Source: Burkholderiales bacterium (GTDB lineage Bacteria > Pseudomonadota > Gammaproteobacteria > Burkholderiales > Burkholderiaceae_C). From it: a stretch of 43,230 nucleotides of DNA. The notes below the pieces were generated by a model. The model made no database searches. It saw nothing but the letters and a program-made list of their open reading frames with translations, and was not told where the DNA came from. How positions within the stretch are numbered: the first letter of the stretch is position 1; every line of letters starts with the position of its first letter. A program made the translations under genes and the position numbers. The DNA is taken from the NCBI GenBank assembly GCA_017302655.1, contig JAFLDE010000024.1, positions 1-43,230 on the forward strand, given 5' to 3'. This document shows positions 1-9,005 of this stretch, one piece after another.

Positions 1-148
1 CACGCGCGGGGCCCTGGGGCGGCGCCTCACGCAGCTGGTGCGCGCGCGTCGGGTCAGGGCCGAGCCAAGCCACGTCCAGTGGCCTGGGCCGCTGCGTGCA
101 GGCGGCCAGCGGCAGCGCTGCCGCCACCAGGCTTCTTCTAGTGAACAC
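1..148 (-). CDS. N-terminus of a twin-arginine lipoprotein, probably an exported oxidoreductase (partial)
   Basis: Reading leftward from a GTG at 148, an open frame runs off the left edge without a stop. It begins M-F-T-R-R-S-L-V-A-A-A-L-P-L-A-A-C: a short twin-arginine-like start, a hydrophobic stretch and an LAAC lipobox, which is a typical exported lipoprotein leader. The start overlaps the end of the upstream spermidine-synthase-like gene by 11 bases, so the two are probably translationally coupled. In related clusters the next gene is often a FAD/NAD(P)-binding oxidoreductase with such a leader, but only 49 codons are visible here, so that function is inferred from context alone. Confidence 0.55.
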   Translation of the reverse strand, partial: MFTRRSLVAAALPLAACTQRPRPLDVAWLGPDPTRAHQLREAPPQGPAR

Positions 149-1700
149 TGCCCCACTCGCGCAGGAAGTGCTGGACGAGCACGGGTTCGGAGACGCGGTT
201 CACGCCGCCCGGCACTCGCGCCATGTCGGGCGGGAAGCTCATCATCAGCGGCAGGGTCTCGGGTGTCAGAAAGCGCAGACCCGCGGGCAATTGGGCTGGC
301 GCGCGCCAGGGCCGGCGGCCGGCGATGACGAAGCCCCACTCGCCGAAGCTCGGCACGTTGGCGTGGTAGGGCGTGGTGCTGAGGCCCACGGCCTCCAGCG
401 TGTCCACCACGGTCCAGAAGCTGTGCCGGGCGATCAGCGGGGAGGTGGCCTGCACGACGAGGAAGCCGCCAGCGCTCAAGTGCTCCAGCACGCGCTGGTA
501 GAAGGTGGTGGAGTAGAGCTTGGCGATCTGGTGGTTGCTGGGGTCGGGAAAGTCGGCGATCACCAAGTCATTGCCGCCGGGCTGCGGCTGCTCGGCCAAC
601 CAGGCGTGGGCGTCGGCGTGCACCACCTGCACCTTGGGGTGTCGCAAGGCGTCTCCGTTCAGGCGCCGGAGCTGCGGGCTTTGCGCCAGGCGCGTCACCT
701 GCTCGTCCAGCTCGACCAGGGTGATGCGCTCCACGCCCGGGTAGCGCAGCAGCTCGCGCACCGCGAGGCCGTCGCCGCCGCCCAGCACCAGCACGCGCCT
801 CACCGCGCCATGACCGGCCATGCCGGGGTGCACCAGGGCTTCGTGGTAGCGGTACTCGTCGCGCTCGTGAAACTGCAAGTTGCCGTTCAGAAAGAGCTTC
901 ACGCCGGTGTGCCCTTCGGTCACGACGACGCGCTGGTAGGGGCTGGTTTGCTGCAGCACGATGGGTTCGCCGTAGTAGCGCTGCTCGGCCCACAGAGTGA
1001 GACGCTCGGCGCCTAGCCAGGCAGCTGCCAGCACGCCCAGCACGCCCGCGCAGGCCAGCGCATGCGCGCGCCAGGCGCGCAGTTCGCTGCGGAACATCCA
1101 CAGCGCCCACAGCGCCACCGCCCAGTTCAGGAGCCCGAAGAACAGGCCGCTGCGCACCAACCCAAGGTGCGGCACCAGCAACAGCGGAAAAATCAGGGCC
1201 ACCAGCAGCGCGCCCAGGTAGTCGAAGGTCATCACCTGGCTGACCAGCTCGCGCAAGGAGGCGCGCTCGCCCTGTGCGTGTTCTTTCAGGATGCGCATGA
1301 CCAAGGGGATCTCCAGGCCCACCAGCGCGCCCACCAGCAGCACCAGCGCGTAGAGCAGGACGCGGAAGGCGGCGTCGGCCCCCGGTGGCAGCAGGCTGTG
1401 CGCAGCGAAGAGGCCCATGGGCAGCAGCCCGCCCACGAGCGCCACCAACAATTCGATTCGCAGGAACTGCGCCACCAGCTGGCGCTGCACATAGCGGCTC
1501 AGGAAGGAGCCGATGCCCGAGGCGAACAGGTAGGTGCCGATGATGGTGCTGAATTGCAGCACCGAGTCGCCCAGCAGGTAGGACGCCAGCGCGCCCGCCG
1601 CCAACTCATAGGCCAGCCCGCAGGCGGCGATGAAGAAGGCGCTGGTGAGGAGCAAGACCTCGGCCGGCGAGGCCTTGGTGTCTGGAGAAGCAACGGTCAT
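138..1700 (-). CDS. Membrane-anchored spermidine-synthase-like aminopropyltransferase
   Basis: 520 residues. The first ~220 residues hold about six or seven hydrophobic segments (for example around residues 15-40, 80-105, 110-135 and 155-210). The C-terminal half is a Rossmann-type polyamine synthase domain with the S-adenosyl-binding loop VLVLGGGDGLAVRELL, the acidic strand end ITLVELDEQV and the IADFPDPSN active-site strand. Soluble SpeE is about 290 residues, so this is the long membrane-fused family and need not make spermidine. It is the fourth gene of a leftward cluster with SPFH, DUF4178 and DUF350 proteins, which suggests a membrane role for the transferase reaction. The ATG start has no strong ribosome binding site, but the hydrophobic segments follow it directly. 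Confidence 0.85.
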   Translation of the reverse strand: MTVASPDTKASPAEVLLLTSAFFIAACGLAYELAAGALASYLLGDSVLQFSTIIGTYLFASGIGSFLSRYVQRQLVAQFLRIELLVALVGGLLPMGLFAAHSLLPPGADAAFRVLLYALVLLVGALVGLEIPLVMRILKEHAQGERASLRELVSQVMTFDYLGALLVALIFPLLLVPHLGLVRSGLFFGLLNWAVALWALWMFRSELRAWRAHALACAGVLGVLAAAWLGAERLTLWAEQRYYGEPIVLQQTSPYQRVVVTEGHTGVKLFLNGNLQFHERDEYRYHEALVHPGMAGHGAVRRVLVLGGGDGLAVRELLRYPGVERITLVELDEQVTRLAQSPQLRRLNGDALRHPKVQVVHADAHAWLAEQPQPGGNDLVIADFPDPSNHQIAKLYSTTFYQRVLEHLSAGGFLVVQATSPLIARHSFWTVVDTLEAVGLSTTPYHANVPSFGEWGFVIAGRRPWRAPAQLPAGLRFLTPETLPLMMSFPPDMARVPGGVNRVSEPVLVQHFLREWGSVH

Positions 1701-1807
1701 CGTAGTAGGCCGGCCCGCGCAGGGCCGCTCCCAAGCGGGCCGCGGCCCCCTCGGGGGGTGGCGGAGCCTGCGGCCCGTTCAGGGCTCGCGGGCGGAGACC
1801 TGGGGGC

Positions 1808-2026
1808 TCAATGGATCGCGGCGGCCACGATCAAGCCAATGGCGACGCCCTTGGCCGCCACCACGATGGCCAGCGCCAGGTTGCGATGCTCCACGATCTC
1901 TTCCCACAGCTTGTAGGGCGAGATCTTGTCCACCACGATGAAGCTGATCCAAAAGATGACGACGCCGATCAGCGCGTACATCACGGTGCCGCCAATCGCC
2001 AGCAGGCTGAACCATTCGGGTTTCAT
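1808..2026 (-). CDS. DUF350 (YjfL/UPF0719-type) small inner-membrane protein
   Basis: 72 residues starting MKPEWFSLLAIGG, with two hydrophobic helices: residues ~8-30, and a C-terminal one rich in Ala/Val/Ile ending VAIGLIVAAAIH. This matches one repeat of the DUF350 family of unknown function. I chose the ATG at 2026 because GAGGAG lies just upstream on the coding strand; an in-frame extension to 2080 has no membrane features. It lies 19 bases downstream of the DUF4178 gene and upstream of the spermidine-synthase-like gene, an arrangement that recurs in bacteria and suggests a shared membrane-associated function. Confidence 0.8.
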   Translation of the reverse strand: MKPEWFSLLAIGGTVMYALIGVVIFWISFIVVDKISPYKLWEEIVEHRNLALAIVVAAKGVAIGLIVAAAIH

Positions 2027-2045
2027 CACGACTCCTCGGGAAAAA

Positions 2046-3617
2046 TCATTTGTGCCCGCCACCGCCCCAGCCGCCGCCACTACCGCCGCCGCTGGGCACG
2101 CGGAAGGAGCCGCTGCTGCTGCGTTGGCCGGCCAGGCATTGCTGGTACTCCAGGCTCTGCTCGCCGAAGCCGCGCCGCACCGGGTCGCAATCGTCGTCGC
2201 TGCAAGCCTTCACGAAGCCGACCAGCAGCATGGCGACGAGCAGAAAGATCAGGATGCCTTTGAGCGAGTCGCCGAGGTTGACCGGGTTCACATCGGCGGC
2301 CGCGCGGCGCATGGCCGAGTTCATGCCGAAGGCGGCCATCACCTCGGTGGCGTCGAGTTTGCGACCCTGGCTCCAGGTCACCTCGTTGCGGCTTTGCTCG
2401 CGCCCGAGGATCTCGCCACCCGGCCCCTCGAAGTCGGCCACCTCACCCTGCTCGTTGCGCTGCACGCGCCAATAGAACTCGCCGAGCACGCGCGTGGTGG
2501 TGGCCGTGTAGCGCTCCTTGAGCCGGAAGTTCTTGCCCTGCCAGCGGGCCGTGCTGCCCACCATCTGCGGGCTGCCGGTGAGCGTGCGCACCAGGCTCCA
2601 GCCTTCGCTGCTGTCCACCAGGAAGGCGAAGCCCTGCTCGCGGTTGAACAGCAGGTACTCGCGCCAGGGGAAGGTCTCGCCGTCCTCGCTGGTCTGGCGT
2701 TGCAGGAAGCCGACGATCTGCCAGGGCAGCCTGGCGCCCCCAAGCTCCAGGGCCAGCTGGCCGCTGCGTCCCAGCGCGATGGGCGGGTCGCCGCCGCCGA
2801 GTTGCTGCTTGTGAAAGCTCAGCGCCTGGCCGGTCTGGCCCAGTTGCACGACCGCCTGGCACTGCCCGCAGCTGACCGATTGCGACTGGTCGAGCTGGGG
2901 TTGGATCGGCGAGCCGCAATTCGGGCACTCGATGGAGCGCCCGCCCACGCCGGCCACGGATTCCTCGCGGACGTTGCTCAACTTCAGCGCCGCCAGTTCC
3001 ACCGCGCGGCCCACGCTCCAGCGCGGCACCGGGGCGCCCTCCACGTACTCCAGGCTGCCGACCTCGTCCTGCGCGCTACGCAGCTCGGCCACCAGCACGG
3101 CCTCGCCCAGGCGGGGGGCTTCGGGCAGTTCGCCCTCGGCGGCGTGCAGGGTGCAGGCCTGCAGTGACGCCACGCGCCAGGCGCGGCCGGCGATCAGCTG
3201 CTGGCTGTCGAGGATCAGTTCGTCGCGGCCGGGCAGCGCGTCGTCGCTCTGCGGCCAGCTGAGCACGAAGCGGCCGTTGTCCTCCGCCAGCCAGGCTGAC
3301 TTGCCGCTCGCCTCAAAGAAGGCATGCCATTCGTTCCAGCTGCCGCCCTCGTAGGCCAGTTGCACGCGGCCCAGGATGGTGAAGGGCTCGCCCTGCAGGG
3401 CGCCTTGCGTGCCGATCTGCAGCGGCGAGTAGTCGGCGAACAGCTCGCTCGACTCGCCCGTGCGCAGCAGCTCATCGTCCTTGCGCAGCAGGGTGCTGCG
3501 GCAGAACGAGCAGACGGCCGAACTGGACGCCGGCGAGGCGAACTCGACCGGCGCACCGCAGTTCGGGCAGGGGGAACGCCAGCGGCGTTGCGCCGGCGCT
3601 TGGGCGTCTTCAGCCAA
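2046..3617 (-). CDS. DUF4178 zinc-ribbon protein with a C-terminal membrane helix
   Basis: 523 residues. It has two treble-clef-like zinc ribbons: CPNCGAPVEF with CSFC near residues 18-40, and CPNCGSPI with CGQC near residues 226-250. Each is followed by a DUF4178-type beta-rich domain (YEGGSWNEWHAFFE is typical). A single membrane helix (GILIFLLVAMLLVGFV) lies near residue 460 and the tail is a Gly/Ser-rich run ending in HK. The start is a TTG directly after the stop codon of the SPFH gene; no ATG lies before the first zinc ribbon, so the TTG is credible. The family function is unknown. The link with SPFH, DUF350 and a polyamine-type synthase points to a membrane-stress or membrane-modification complex. 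Confidence 0.85.
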   Translation of the reverse strand: MAEDAQAPAQRRWRSPCPNCGAPVEFASPASSSAVCSFCRSTLLRKDDELLRTGESSELFADYSPLQIGTQGALQGEPFTILGRVQLAYEGGSWNEWHAFFEASGKSAWLAEDNGRFVLSWPQSDDALPGRDELILDSQQLIAGRAWRVASLQACTLHAAEGELPEAPRLGEAVLVAELRSAQDEVGSLEYVEGAPVPRWSVGRAVELAALKLSNVREESVAGVGGRSIECPNCGSPIQPQLDQSQSVSCGQCQAVVQLGQTGQALSFHKQQLGGGDPPIALGRSGQLALELGGARLPWQIVGFLQRQTSEDGETFPWREYLLFNREQGFAFLVDSSEGWSLVRTLTGSPQMVGSTARWQGKNFRLKERYTATTTRVLGEFYWRVQRNEQGEVADFEGPGGEILGREQSRNEVTWSQGRKLDATEVMAAFGMNSAMRRAAADVNPVNLGDSLKGILIFLLVAMLLVGFVKACSDDDCDPVRRGFGEQSLEYQQCLAGQRSSSGSFRVPSGGGSGGGWGGGGHK

Positions 3618-4670
3618 TCAAAGCTTGGCCAAGAGTTCGGCCTTCTTCGCCGCAAACTCCTCATCGCTGAGGATGCCCTTGGCTTTGAGGTCGCCGAGCC
3701 TTTCGATCAAGGCAATGACGTCCTCGGCCTTCGGCGTTGCGGCCACGGCGGCGGCTGCAGCAGCCTGGGCGGCGGCGGGATTCACGCCCGCCAGCCCGGC
3801 CTGCATCTGCTGCGCCAGCACCTGGCCCATCGCCACGCCGGCCCCGAGGCCCATGGCGTCGCCCATGACGCCGCCGCCGCCACCGCCGGCCACGCCCTCG
3901 GCCATCTTCGGAATGGCCTGTGCGGTCTGGTACTGCATGAACTTGCCCATGTCGTTGCCGACCATGCCCATGCCGATCTTCTGGTCGAGGATCTTCTGCA
4001 ACTCCTCAGGCAGGGAGACCGACTGCACCGTCACCGACTCCAGCTTCAGGCCCAGGCCCTCGAAGAAGGGCGCGGTGGCGGTCTGCACGGCCTTGGCGAA
4101 CTCGACCTGGTTGGCGGCGAGGTCGAGGAAGGGGATGCCGCTCTGCGCCACGCCGTCGGCGATGTGCTGGAGCATCAGGCCGCGCAGCTGGCCGTCGAGG
4201 TCGGCCACCGTGTACTTCTCGCGCGTGCCGCTGATCTCGGTGTGGAACTTCTTGGCGTCAGCGATGCGGTAGGCGAAGTTGCCGAAGGCGCGCAGGCGCA
4301 CGGCGCCGAAGTCCTTGTCGCGGATGGTGATGGGCTGCGCGGTGCCCCAGCGCTGGTCGATCTGCTGGCGCGTGCTGAAGTAGTACACGTCGCTCTTGAA
4401 CGGGCTCTCGAACAGCTTGTCCCAGTTCTTCAGGTAGGTCAGCACCGGCAGGGTCTGCGTGGTGAGCTTGTGCGTGCCGGGGCCGAAGACATCGGCCACC
4501 TGGCCCTCGTTGACGAAGACCGCGAGCTGCGACTCGCGCACCACCAACTGCGCACCGTACTGGATTTCCATGTCCTGCATGGAGTGGCGCCAGGCCAGCG
4601 TGCCGTCGCCGCTCTCCGTCCACTGCAGGATGTCGATGAACTGCTTCTTGATGAAATCCATCAGGCCCAT
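3618..4670 (-). CDS. SPFH/band-7 family protein with a C-terminal SHOCT motif
   Basis: 350 residues starting MGLMDFIKKQF. The body is an SPFH-type domain of the YdjI/'virion core protein' branch (residues ~20-240). It is followed by a Gly/Ala-rich linker and a short C-terminal SHOCT motif (LIERLGDLKAKGILSDEEF). SPFH proteins oligomerise on membranes; SHOCT motifs often mediate assembly. I chose the ATG at 4670 over an in-frame ATG at 4691 because GAGGAAG precedes it and the N-terminus matches the family. It is the first gene of the leftward cluster and sits just left of the rhlE terminator, so its promoter probably lies in 4671-4795. Confidence 0.85.
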   Translation of the reverse strand: MGLMDFIKKQFIDILQWTESGDGTLAWRHSMQDMEIQYGAQLVVRESQLAVFVNEGQVADVFGPGTHKLTTQTLPVLTYLKNWDKLFESPFKSDVYYFSTRQQIDQRWGTAQPITIRDKDFGAVRLRAFGNFAYRIADAKKFHTEISGTREKYTVADLDGQLRGLMLQHIADGVAQSGIPFLDLAANQVEFAKAVQTATAPFFEGLGLKLESVTVQSVSLPEELQKILDQKIGMGMVGNDMGKFMQYQTAQAIPKMAEGVAGGGGGGVMGDAMGLGAGVAMGQVLAQQMQAGLAGVNPAAAQAAAAAAVAATPKAEDVIALIERLGDLKAKGILSDEEFAAKKAELLAKL

Positions 4671-4722
4671 GGTGCTTCCTCTCGGGTGCAAAAGCCGTCA
4701 AGCGACGGCGCGCGCAGTATCA

Positions 4723-4763
4723 ACAAAAAAAACGGGCCGCGCCCTGGCTGGGTGCGGCCCGTT
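4723..4763 (-). terminator. Rho-independent terminator of rhlE
   Basis: A perfect 10-bp inverted repeat (AACGGGCCGC at 4731-4740, GCGGCCCGTT at 4754-4763) with a 13-base loop is followed on the minus strand by a run of eight T residues. It lies 33 bases past the rhlE stop codon and before the SPFH gene, so it separates the two transcripts. Confidence 0.85.
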
Positions 4764-4795
4764 CTTGGGGGGGACGCGGCCGAGGCCTCAGCGCG

Positions 4796-6253
4796 TCAGC
4801 GTGGCTTGTTCAACAGCGCCGGTCGGGGGCCACCACGGCTGCTGCGCTGGCCGGGCTGTTCGTGGCCCTGGCTGTGGCCGTGAGCGTGCTGGGCGGGCTT
4901 GCCCTGTGGTTTGGCATGCGGCTTGGCTTGCGACCGGCCGGCGCCCTGGCCTTGCGGACGGCCTTGTCCTTGACCTTGGGGGCGCCCTTGGCCTTGACCT
5001 TGCGGTCGGCCCGAATTTTGGCCCTGGGGCGGCCGTGACGAGCGCTGGCCACCGCCGCCGCTGCGGCGCACGCCAATGGTCTGGCGGCCAATCTGGATCG
5101 GTTCGGCCCGCTCGCCACTCGGTACTTCGAAGCCGGGCAGGGTCTCGCGAGGCAGCTGACGCTTGATGAGCTTCTCGATGTCCTTGAGGAAGAGTTCTTC
5201 GTCCGGGCAGACCAGCGACACCGCCTCGCCCTCGCAGCCGGCACGGCCGGTGCGGCCGATGCGGTGCACGTAGTCCTCCGGGACATTCGGCAGCTCGAAG
5301 TTCACGACGTGGGGCAACTCGTCGATGTCGATGCCGCGCGCCGCGATGTCCGTCGCCACCAGGCAACGCAGCGTCCCCGCCTTGAACTCGGCCAGCGCCT
5401 TGGTGCGCGCGCCCTGGCTCTTGTTGCCGTGGATGGCCATGGCGCTGATGTCGTTCTTTTCCAGGTACTCGGCCAGGCGGTTGGCGCCATGCTTCATGCG
5501 GGTGAAGACCAGCACCTGGCGCCAGTCCTGGCTCTTCACCAGATGGGCCAGCAGTTCCTTCTTGCGCTCGCGGCCGGTGAAGTAGGTGCGCTGCGCCACG
5601 GTGTCGGCGGTGGCGTTGCGGCGCGCCACTTCGATGAGCTGGGGGCTCTTCAACAGGCGGTCGGCCAGGGCCTTGATGTCGTCGCTGAAGGTGGCGCTGA
5701 AGAGCAGGCTCTGCTTGCTCGCCGGCAGAAGGGCCAGGACCTTCTTGATGTCGTGGATGAAGCCCATGTCGAGCATGCGGTCGGCTTCGTCCAGCACCAG
5801 GATCTCGACCTTGGACAGGTCCAGATGGCCCTGGCCCTGGATGTCGAGCAGGCGGCCCGGCGTGGCGACGAGGATGTCCACACCGCGCTTGAGTTGCTGG
5901 ATCTGCGGGTTCATGCCCACGCCGCCAAACATCACCATGCTCTGTAGCGGCAAGTGGCGGCCGTAGGCGCGCACGTTCTCCTCGACCTGCGCGGCCAGCT
6001 CACGGGTGGGGGTGAGAACCAGGGCGCGGATGACGCGGCGGCCTGCGGCCGGCGCCTTCTGCGACAGGCGGTGAAGCATCGGCAGGGTGAACCCGGCGGT
6101 CTTGCCAGTGCCGGTTTGTGCGCCGGCCATGAGATCGGCGCCGGAGAGCACGACAGGGATCGCCTGCTGCTGGATGGGGGTGGGGGTGTCGTAACCCTGC
6201 TCGCGCACGGCGCGCAGCAGCGGCTCGGCCAGGCCGAGATCTTGAAATTTCAT
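4796..6253 (-). CDS. rhlE: DEAD-box ATP-dependent RNA helicase RhlE
   Basis: 485 residues. All core helicase motifs are visible: the Q-motif near residue 25 ([11 protein letters not shown]), Walker [23 protein letters not shown] within [16 protein letters not shown] in LLFSATF, and the C-terminal ARGIDI and [10 protein letters not shown] motifs. The [15 protein letters not shown] start and the tail rich in Gly, Gln, Arg and His are typical of RhlE, which unwinds RNA duplexes during ribosome and mRNA metabolism. The tail (after residue ~385) contains three near-identical eight-residue repeats. It is monocistronic, with its own terminator, and is divergent from the GGDEF-EAL gene. Confidence 0.93.
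   Translation of the reverse strand: MKFQDLGLAEPLLRAVREQGYDTPTPIQQQAIPVVLSGADLMAGAQTGTGKTAGFTLPMLHRLSQKAPAAGRRVIRALVLTPTRELAAQVEENVRAYGRHLPLQSMVMFGGVGMNPQIQQLKRGVDILVATPGRLLDIQGQGHLDLSKVEILVLDEADRMLDMGFIHDIKKVLALLPASKQSLLFSATFSDDIKALADRLLKSPQLIEVARRNATADTVAQRTYFTGRERKKELLAHLVKSQDWRQVLVFTRMKHGANRLAEYLEKNDISAMAIHGNKSQGARTKALAEFKAGTLRCLVATDIAARGIDIDELPHVVNFELPNVPEDYVHRIGRTGRAGCEGEAVSLVCPDEELFLKDIEKLIKRQLPRETLPGFEVPSGERAEPIQIGRQTIGVRRSGGGGQRSSRPPQGQNSGRPQGQGQGRPQGQGQGRPQGQGAGRSQAKPHAKPQGKPAQHAHGHSQGHEQPGQRSSRGGPRPALLNKPR
4940..5011 (-). repeat. rhlE: Three tandem 24-bp repeats inside the rhlE tail
   Basis: This stretch encodes the octapeptide GRPQGQGQ three times, the last copy ending in GA. Such repeats in disordered helicase tails expand and contract easily by slippage, so the copy number may differ between strains. 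Confidence 0.75.
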
Positions 6254-6504
6254 GGGGTAGGAGGGAGGGCACTTGGCCCTGGCGCACCGCGCCGGTCCCG
6301 CGGTGGGGTGGCGCCGTCGGATCGGTGCGCAGCGGCTGAGAAACAGCGGTCTGCTTGTCGCCCGCCTCGACGGTGGGGCAGGGCGAACGGGCTGAAGTGT
6401 AAGGGTTCGCCCGAAATCGGCATTTCGCCTCGGGTGGCTCCCCCACGCAGCCGATAGAGTGCGGTGGCCTTCATCTCGCGCCGGCCCAGGCTGTGCGTGC
6501 CTTC

Positions 6505-8934
6505 ATGCGTTCTGACCGGGTTCCGTTGTCTGCTTTCGACGAGGCGCTGCAACTGACGCGGCGCTTGTGGTCCGCCGACGACCGCCAGTCCAACGAATTG
6601 CGCGCCCGACACCTGCAAGCGGTGCTGTTCAGTTCGCCGTGGACCCTGGGCGCGACCTTGCTGAACGTTTTGCTGTGCGTGTGGGTGCTGCGACCGCACA
6701 TCGGTGGGATCGGCTTTGACATCTGGGCACTGACGCTCACACTGTGGTCGTCCATGGGCTTGTTCGGGTGGTGGCGCGGGCGCAAGCGCAGTGTGCAGAG
6801 AGTCCGGCCGAAGGTGGTGCGGCATGCCACGTGGAATGCGGCCGCATTGGCGCTGACCTGGGGGCTGCTGCCGGCCATCTGGTGGCCTGATCTGGCGCCT
6901 CCCCATCAGCTTTTCGTGGCGCTCCTGGTGGTGGGCAATCTGAGCGGTGGCGCCATCGCACTGGCGCCCTTGCCCAGTGCGGCTTGGGCGTTTGCCGGCC
7001 TGCAAATGGCCAGTGGCTGGGTGGCCCTGCAACGGACTGGCGGGGAGGTCGGGCTGTCCATCCAGTTGCTGCTGCTGCTCTACACCACCGTGCTTTGCGT
7101 TGCCTCTTACGCGGTCGCCCGTCTGCTGGCCAAGCGACACCTCTCTGAAGAAAGCGCAGCGCAGCAGGGCGAGGTCATTGGCTTGTTGCTGCGCGATTTT
7201 GAGGAGTCCAGCGCCGACGTGCTGTGGGAGATCGACGTTCAGGGGCGCTTCATGAACCCTTCGGAGCGCCTGGCCGAGTTGCTTCAACGCTCGCCGGACA
7301 AGCTGGCTAGGCTGGGCTTGGTGAATGCCCTGGCCTCGCTGCAGGCCCCGGGGGCGGGGGGGGGCGATCGCCTGCGCCAGACCCTGGTTCGTGGCGAGGC
7401 CTTTCGCGACGAGGTGATCCGTGTTCGTTTCGCGTCAGCGGCGGGTGAACCGGAACGGACACGCTGGTGGTCGGTGACCGCCAAGCCGGTGTTCGACCAT
7501 GAAGGCCGGGCGCAGGGCTGGCGTGGGGTCATCTCGGACGTGACGGCCGAGCGCAAGTCGCACCAGCATCTGAATTACCTGGCGCATTTCGACTCGCTCA
7601 CGGGCCTGGCCAATCGTGTGAGCGTACGCAACCGCCTGGCCCAGTTGGTGGAGCAGGCGGCGGGGGCAGAAGGGCGGCGTGGCGCACTGCTGTGCCTCGA
7701 TCTGGACAACTTCAAGAACATCAACGATTCGCTGGGACACAGCGTGGGTGATGCGGTCCTCCAGGAGATGGGCAAGCGTCTGCGCAAACTGATGCGCAAG
7801 AGCGATCTTTGTGGTCGCCTGGGAGGCGATGAGTTCGCGCTCGTGCTCGACGACCTGCGCAGCACCGACGAAGCCTTGCAACTGGCGCAACGCTTGGTGG
7901 CCGCCATGCGGGTGCCGGTTGAGTTGTCGGGGCTTCAGGTGGCCAGCGGGGTAAGCATCGGCCTGGCACTGGTGCCTGAGCACGCCTGCAGCGTGGACGA
8001 GGCGATGGCGGCCGCTGACCTCGCGCTGTATGCCGCCAAGGCCGAGGGGCGAGGCCGCGTCCACCTGTTCACGGCTGAGTTGGGCAGCAGTCAGCGGCGC
8101 CGCCTGGACCTGGAACGCGAGTTGCGTGAGGCGCTGGTGCGCGACCAGCTGCGCGTCGTCTACCAGGCGCAGGTGGACCTGAAGACCTGGCGCATCACCG
8201 GGGCCGAGGCACTGGTGCGCTGGCACCACCCGCAGCTTGGGCCCATCTCGCCGGCGGAATTCGTGCCGCTGGCGGAGAAGACCGGCCTGATCCACAACAT
8301 CGGCGCCTGGGTGCTGGACCGTGCCTGCTCCGACGCCGGTGGCTTGCTCCAGGGCCTGTGCATCGCGGTCAACGTGTCCACGGCGCAGGTGCAGCGCGCC
8401 TCCTTCGTGAACGAGCTGCGGGCGCAACTGGGGCGGCACCGCCTGCGCCCTGGACAGCTGGAAGTCGAGATCACCGAGTCGCTGTTGATGGAAAACGTCA
8501 ACGAAGCGCTGCAAAACCTGCACGCCATCAAGCAGCTGGGTGTGCGGGTCGCGCTCGACGACTTCGGAACCGGCTACTCGTCACTGGCCTACCTGCGGCT
8601 TTTCCCCTTCGACAAGCTGAAGATCGATCGGGCATTCGTCAGTGAACTCATGCAGGCCAGCGATGCCCGTGCCATCGTGCGCGCCATGCTGGAGTTGGCG
8701 CGCGTGCTGGGCATGAGCACGCTGGCCGAAGGCGTGGAGGAGCCCGCGCAATTGGAGGTCCTGACTCGCGTCGGGTGCTCCGCCATCCAGGGCTACTTGA
8801 CGGCACGACCGATGCCGGCGTCGGAGCTGGCGGCGCTGATCGCGCGCTGGGATGGCTTGCCGCGTCCCGCGGTCACCGAGCCGCTGCCCTCGTCGATCCA
8901 GGGTGAGCTGAACGAGGCGCTGCGCGGGCGCTGA
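6505..8934 (+). CDS. Membrane-bound GGDEF-EAL cyclic-di-GMP signalling protein with a PAS-like sensor
   Basis: About 809 residues from the ATG (an in-frame GTG lies 12 bases earlier). The N-terminal ~220 residues carry several hydrophobic segments forming a membrane sensor. A PAS-like region follows (LWEIDVQGRFMNPSERL), then a GGDEF domain with an intact active site (GRLGGDEFALVL), and a C-terminal EAL domain with GAEALVRW, an intact E in EITESLLM and the DDFGTGYSSL loop. Both cyclase and phosphodiesterase signatures are intact, so it could make or break cyclic-di-GMP. Output probably controls motility or biofilm. It is a single gene, followed by a strong terminator. Confidence 0.9.
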   Translation: MRSDRVPLSAFDEALQLTRRLWSADDRQSNELRARHLQAVLFSSPWTLGATLLNVLLCVWVLRPHIGGIGFDIWALTLTLWSSMGLFGWWRGRKRSVQRVRPKVVRHATWNAAALALTWGLLPAIWWPDLAPPHQLFVALLVVGNLSGGAIALAPLPSAAWAFAGLQMASGWVALQRTGGEVGLSIQLLLLLYTTVLCVASYAVARLLAKRHLSEESAAQQGEVIGLLLRDFEESSADVLWEIDVQGRFMNPSERLAELLQRSPDKLARLGLVNALASLQAPGAGGGDRLRQTLVRGEAFRDEVIRVRFASAAGEPERTRWWSVTAKPVFDHEGRAQGWRGVISDVTAERKSHQHLNYLAHFDSLTGLANRVSVRNRLAQLVEQAAGAEGRRGALLCLDLDNFKNINDSLGHSVGDAVLQEMGKRLRKLMRKSDLCGRLGGDEFALVLDDLRSTDEALQLAQRLVAAMRVPVELSGLQVASGVSIGLALVPEHACSVDEAMAAADLALYAAKAEGRGRVHLFTAELGSSQRRRLDLERELREALVRDQLRVVYQAQVDLKTWRITGAEALVRWHHPQLGPISPAEFVPLAEKTGLIHNIGAWVLDRACSDAGGLLQGLCIAVNVSTAQVQRASFVNELRAQLGRHRLRPGQLEVEITESLLMENVNEALQNLHAIKQLGVRVALDDFGTGYSSLAYLRLFPFDKLKIDRAFVSELMQASDARAIVRAMLELARVLGMSTLAEGVEEPAQLEVLTRVGCSAIQGYLTARPMPASELAALIARWDGLPRPAVTEPLPSSIQGELNEALRGR

Positions 8935-8951
8935 GCGACAATGCCCGCATT

Positions 8952-8983
8952 CGGCCCGGCGCCTGCCGGGCCGCCGCTTTTTT
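8952..8983 (+). terminator. Rho-independent terminator between the GGDEF-EAL gene and ettA
   Basis: CGGCCCGGC (8952-8960), a four-base loop and GCCGGGCCG (8965-8973) form a perfect 9-bp stem. A run of six T residues follows within CCGCTTTTTT. It ends only 22 bases before the ettA start codon, leaving little room for an ettA promoter downstream of it. Confidence 0.8.
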
Positions 8984-9005
8984 GCCTTTCACCCAGAGCA
9001 AGTTC

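Noticed and set aside
96-1016. Long plus-strand frame opposite the spermidine-synthase-like gene
   Set aside because: It is a GC-rich shadow frame: low-complexity Ala/Arg/His content, no domain, and the minus-strand frame has clear motifs.
5264-5947. Plus-strand frame opposite rhlE
   Set aside because: Antisense to conserved helicase motifs; composition is that of a third-position shadow.
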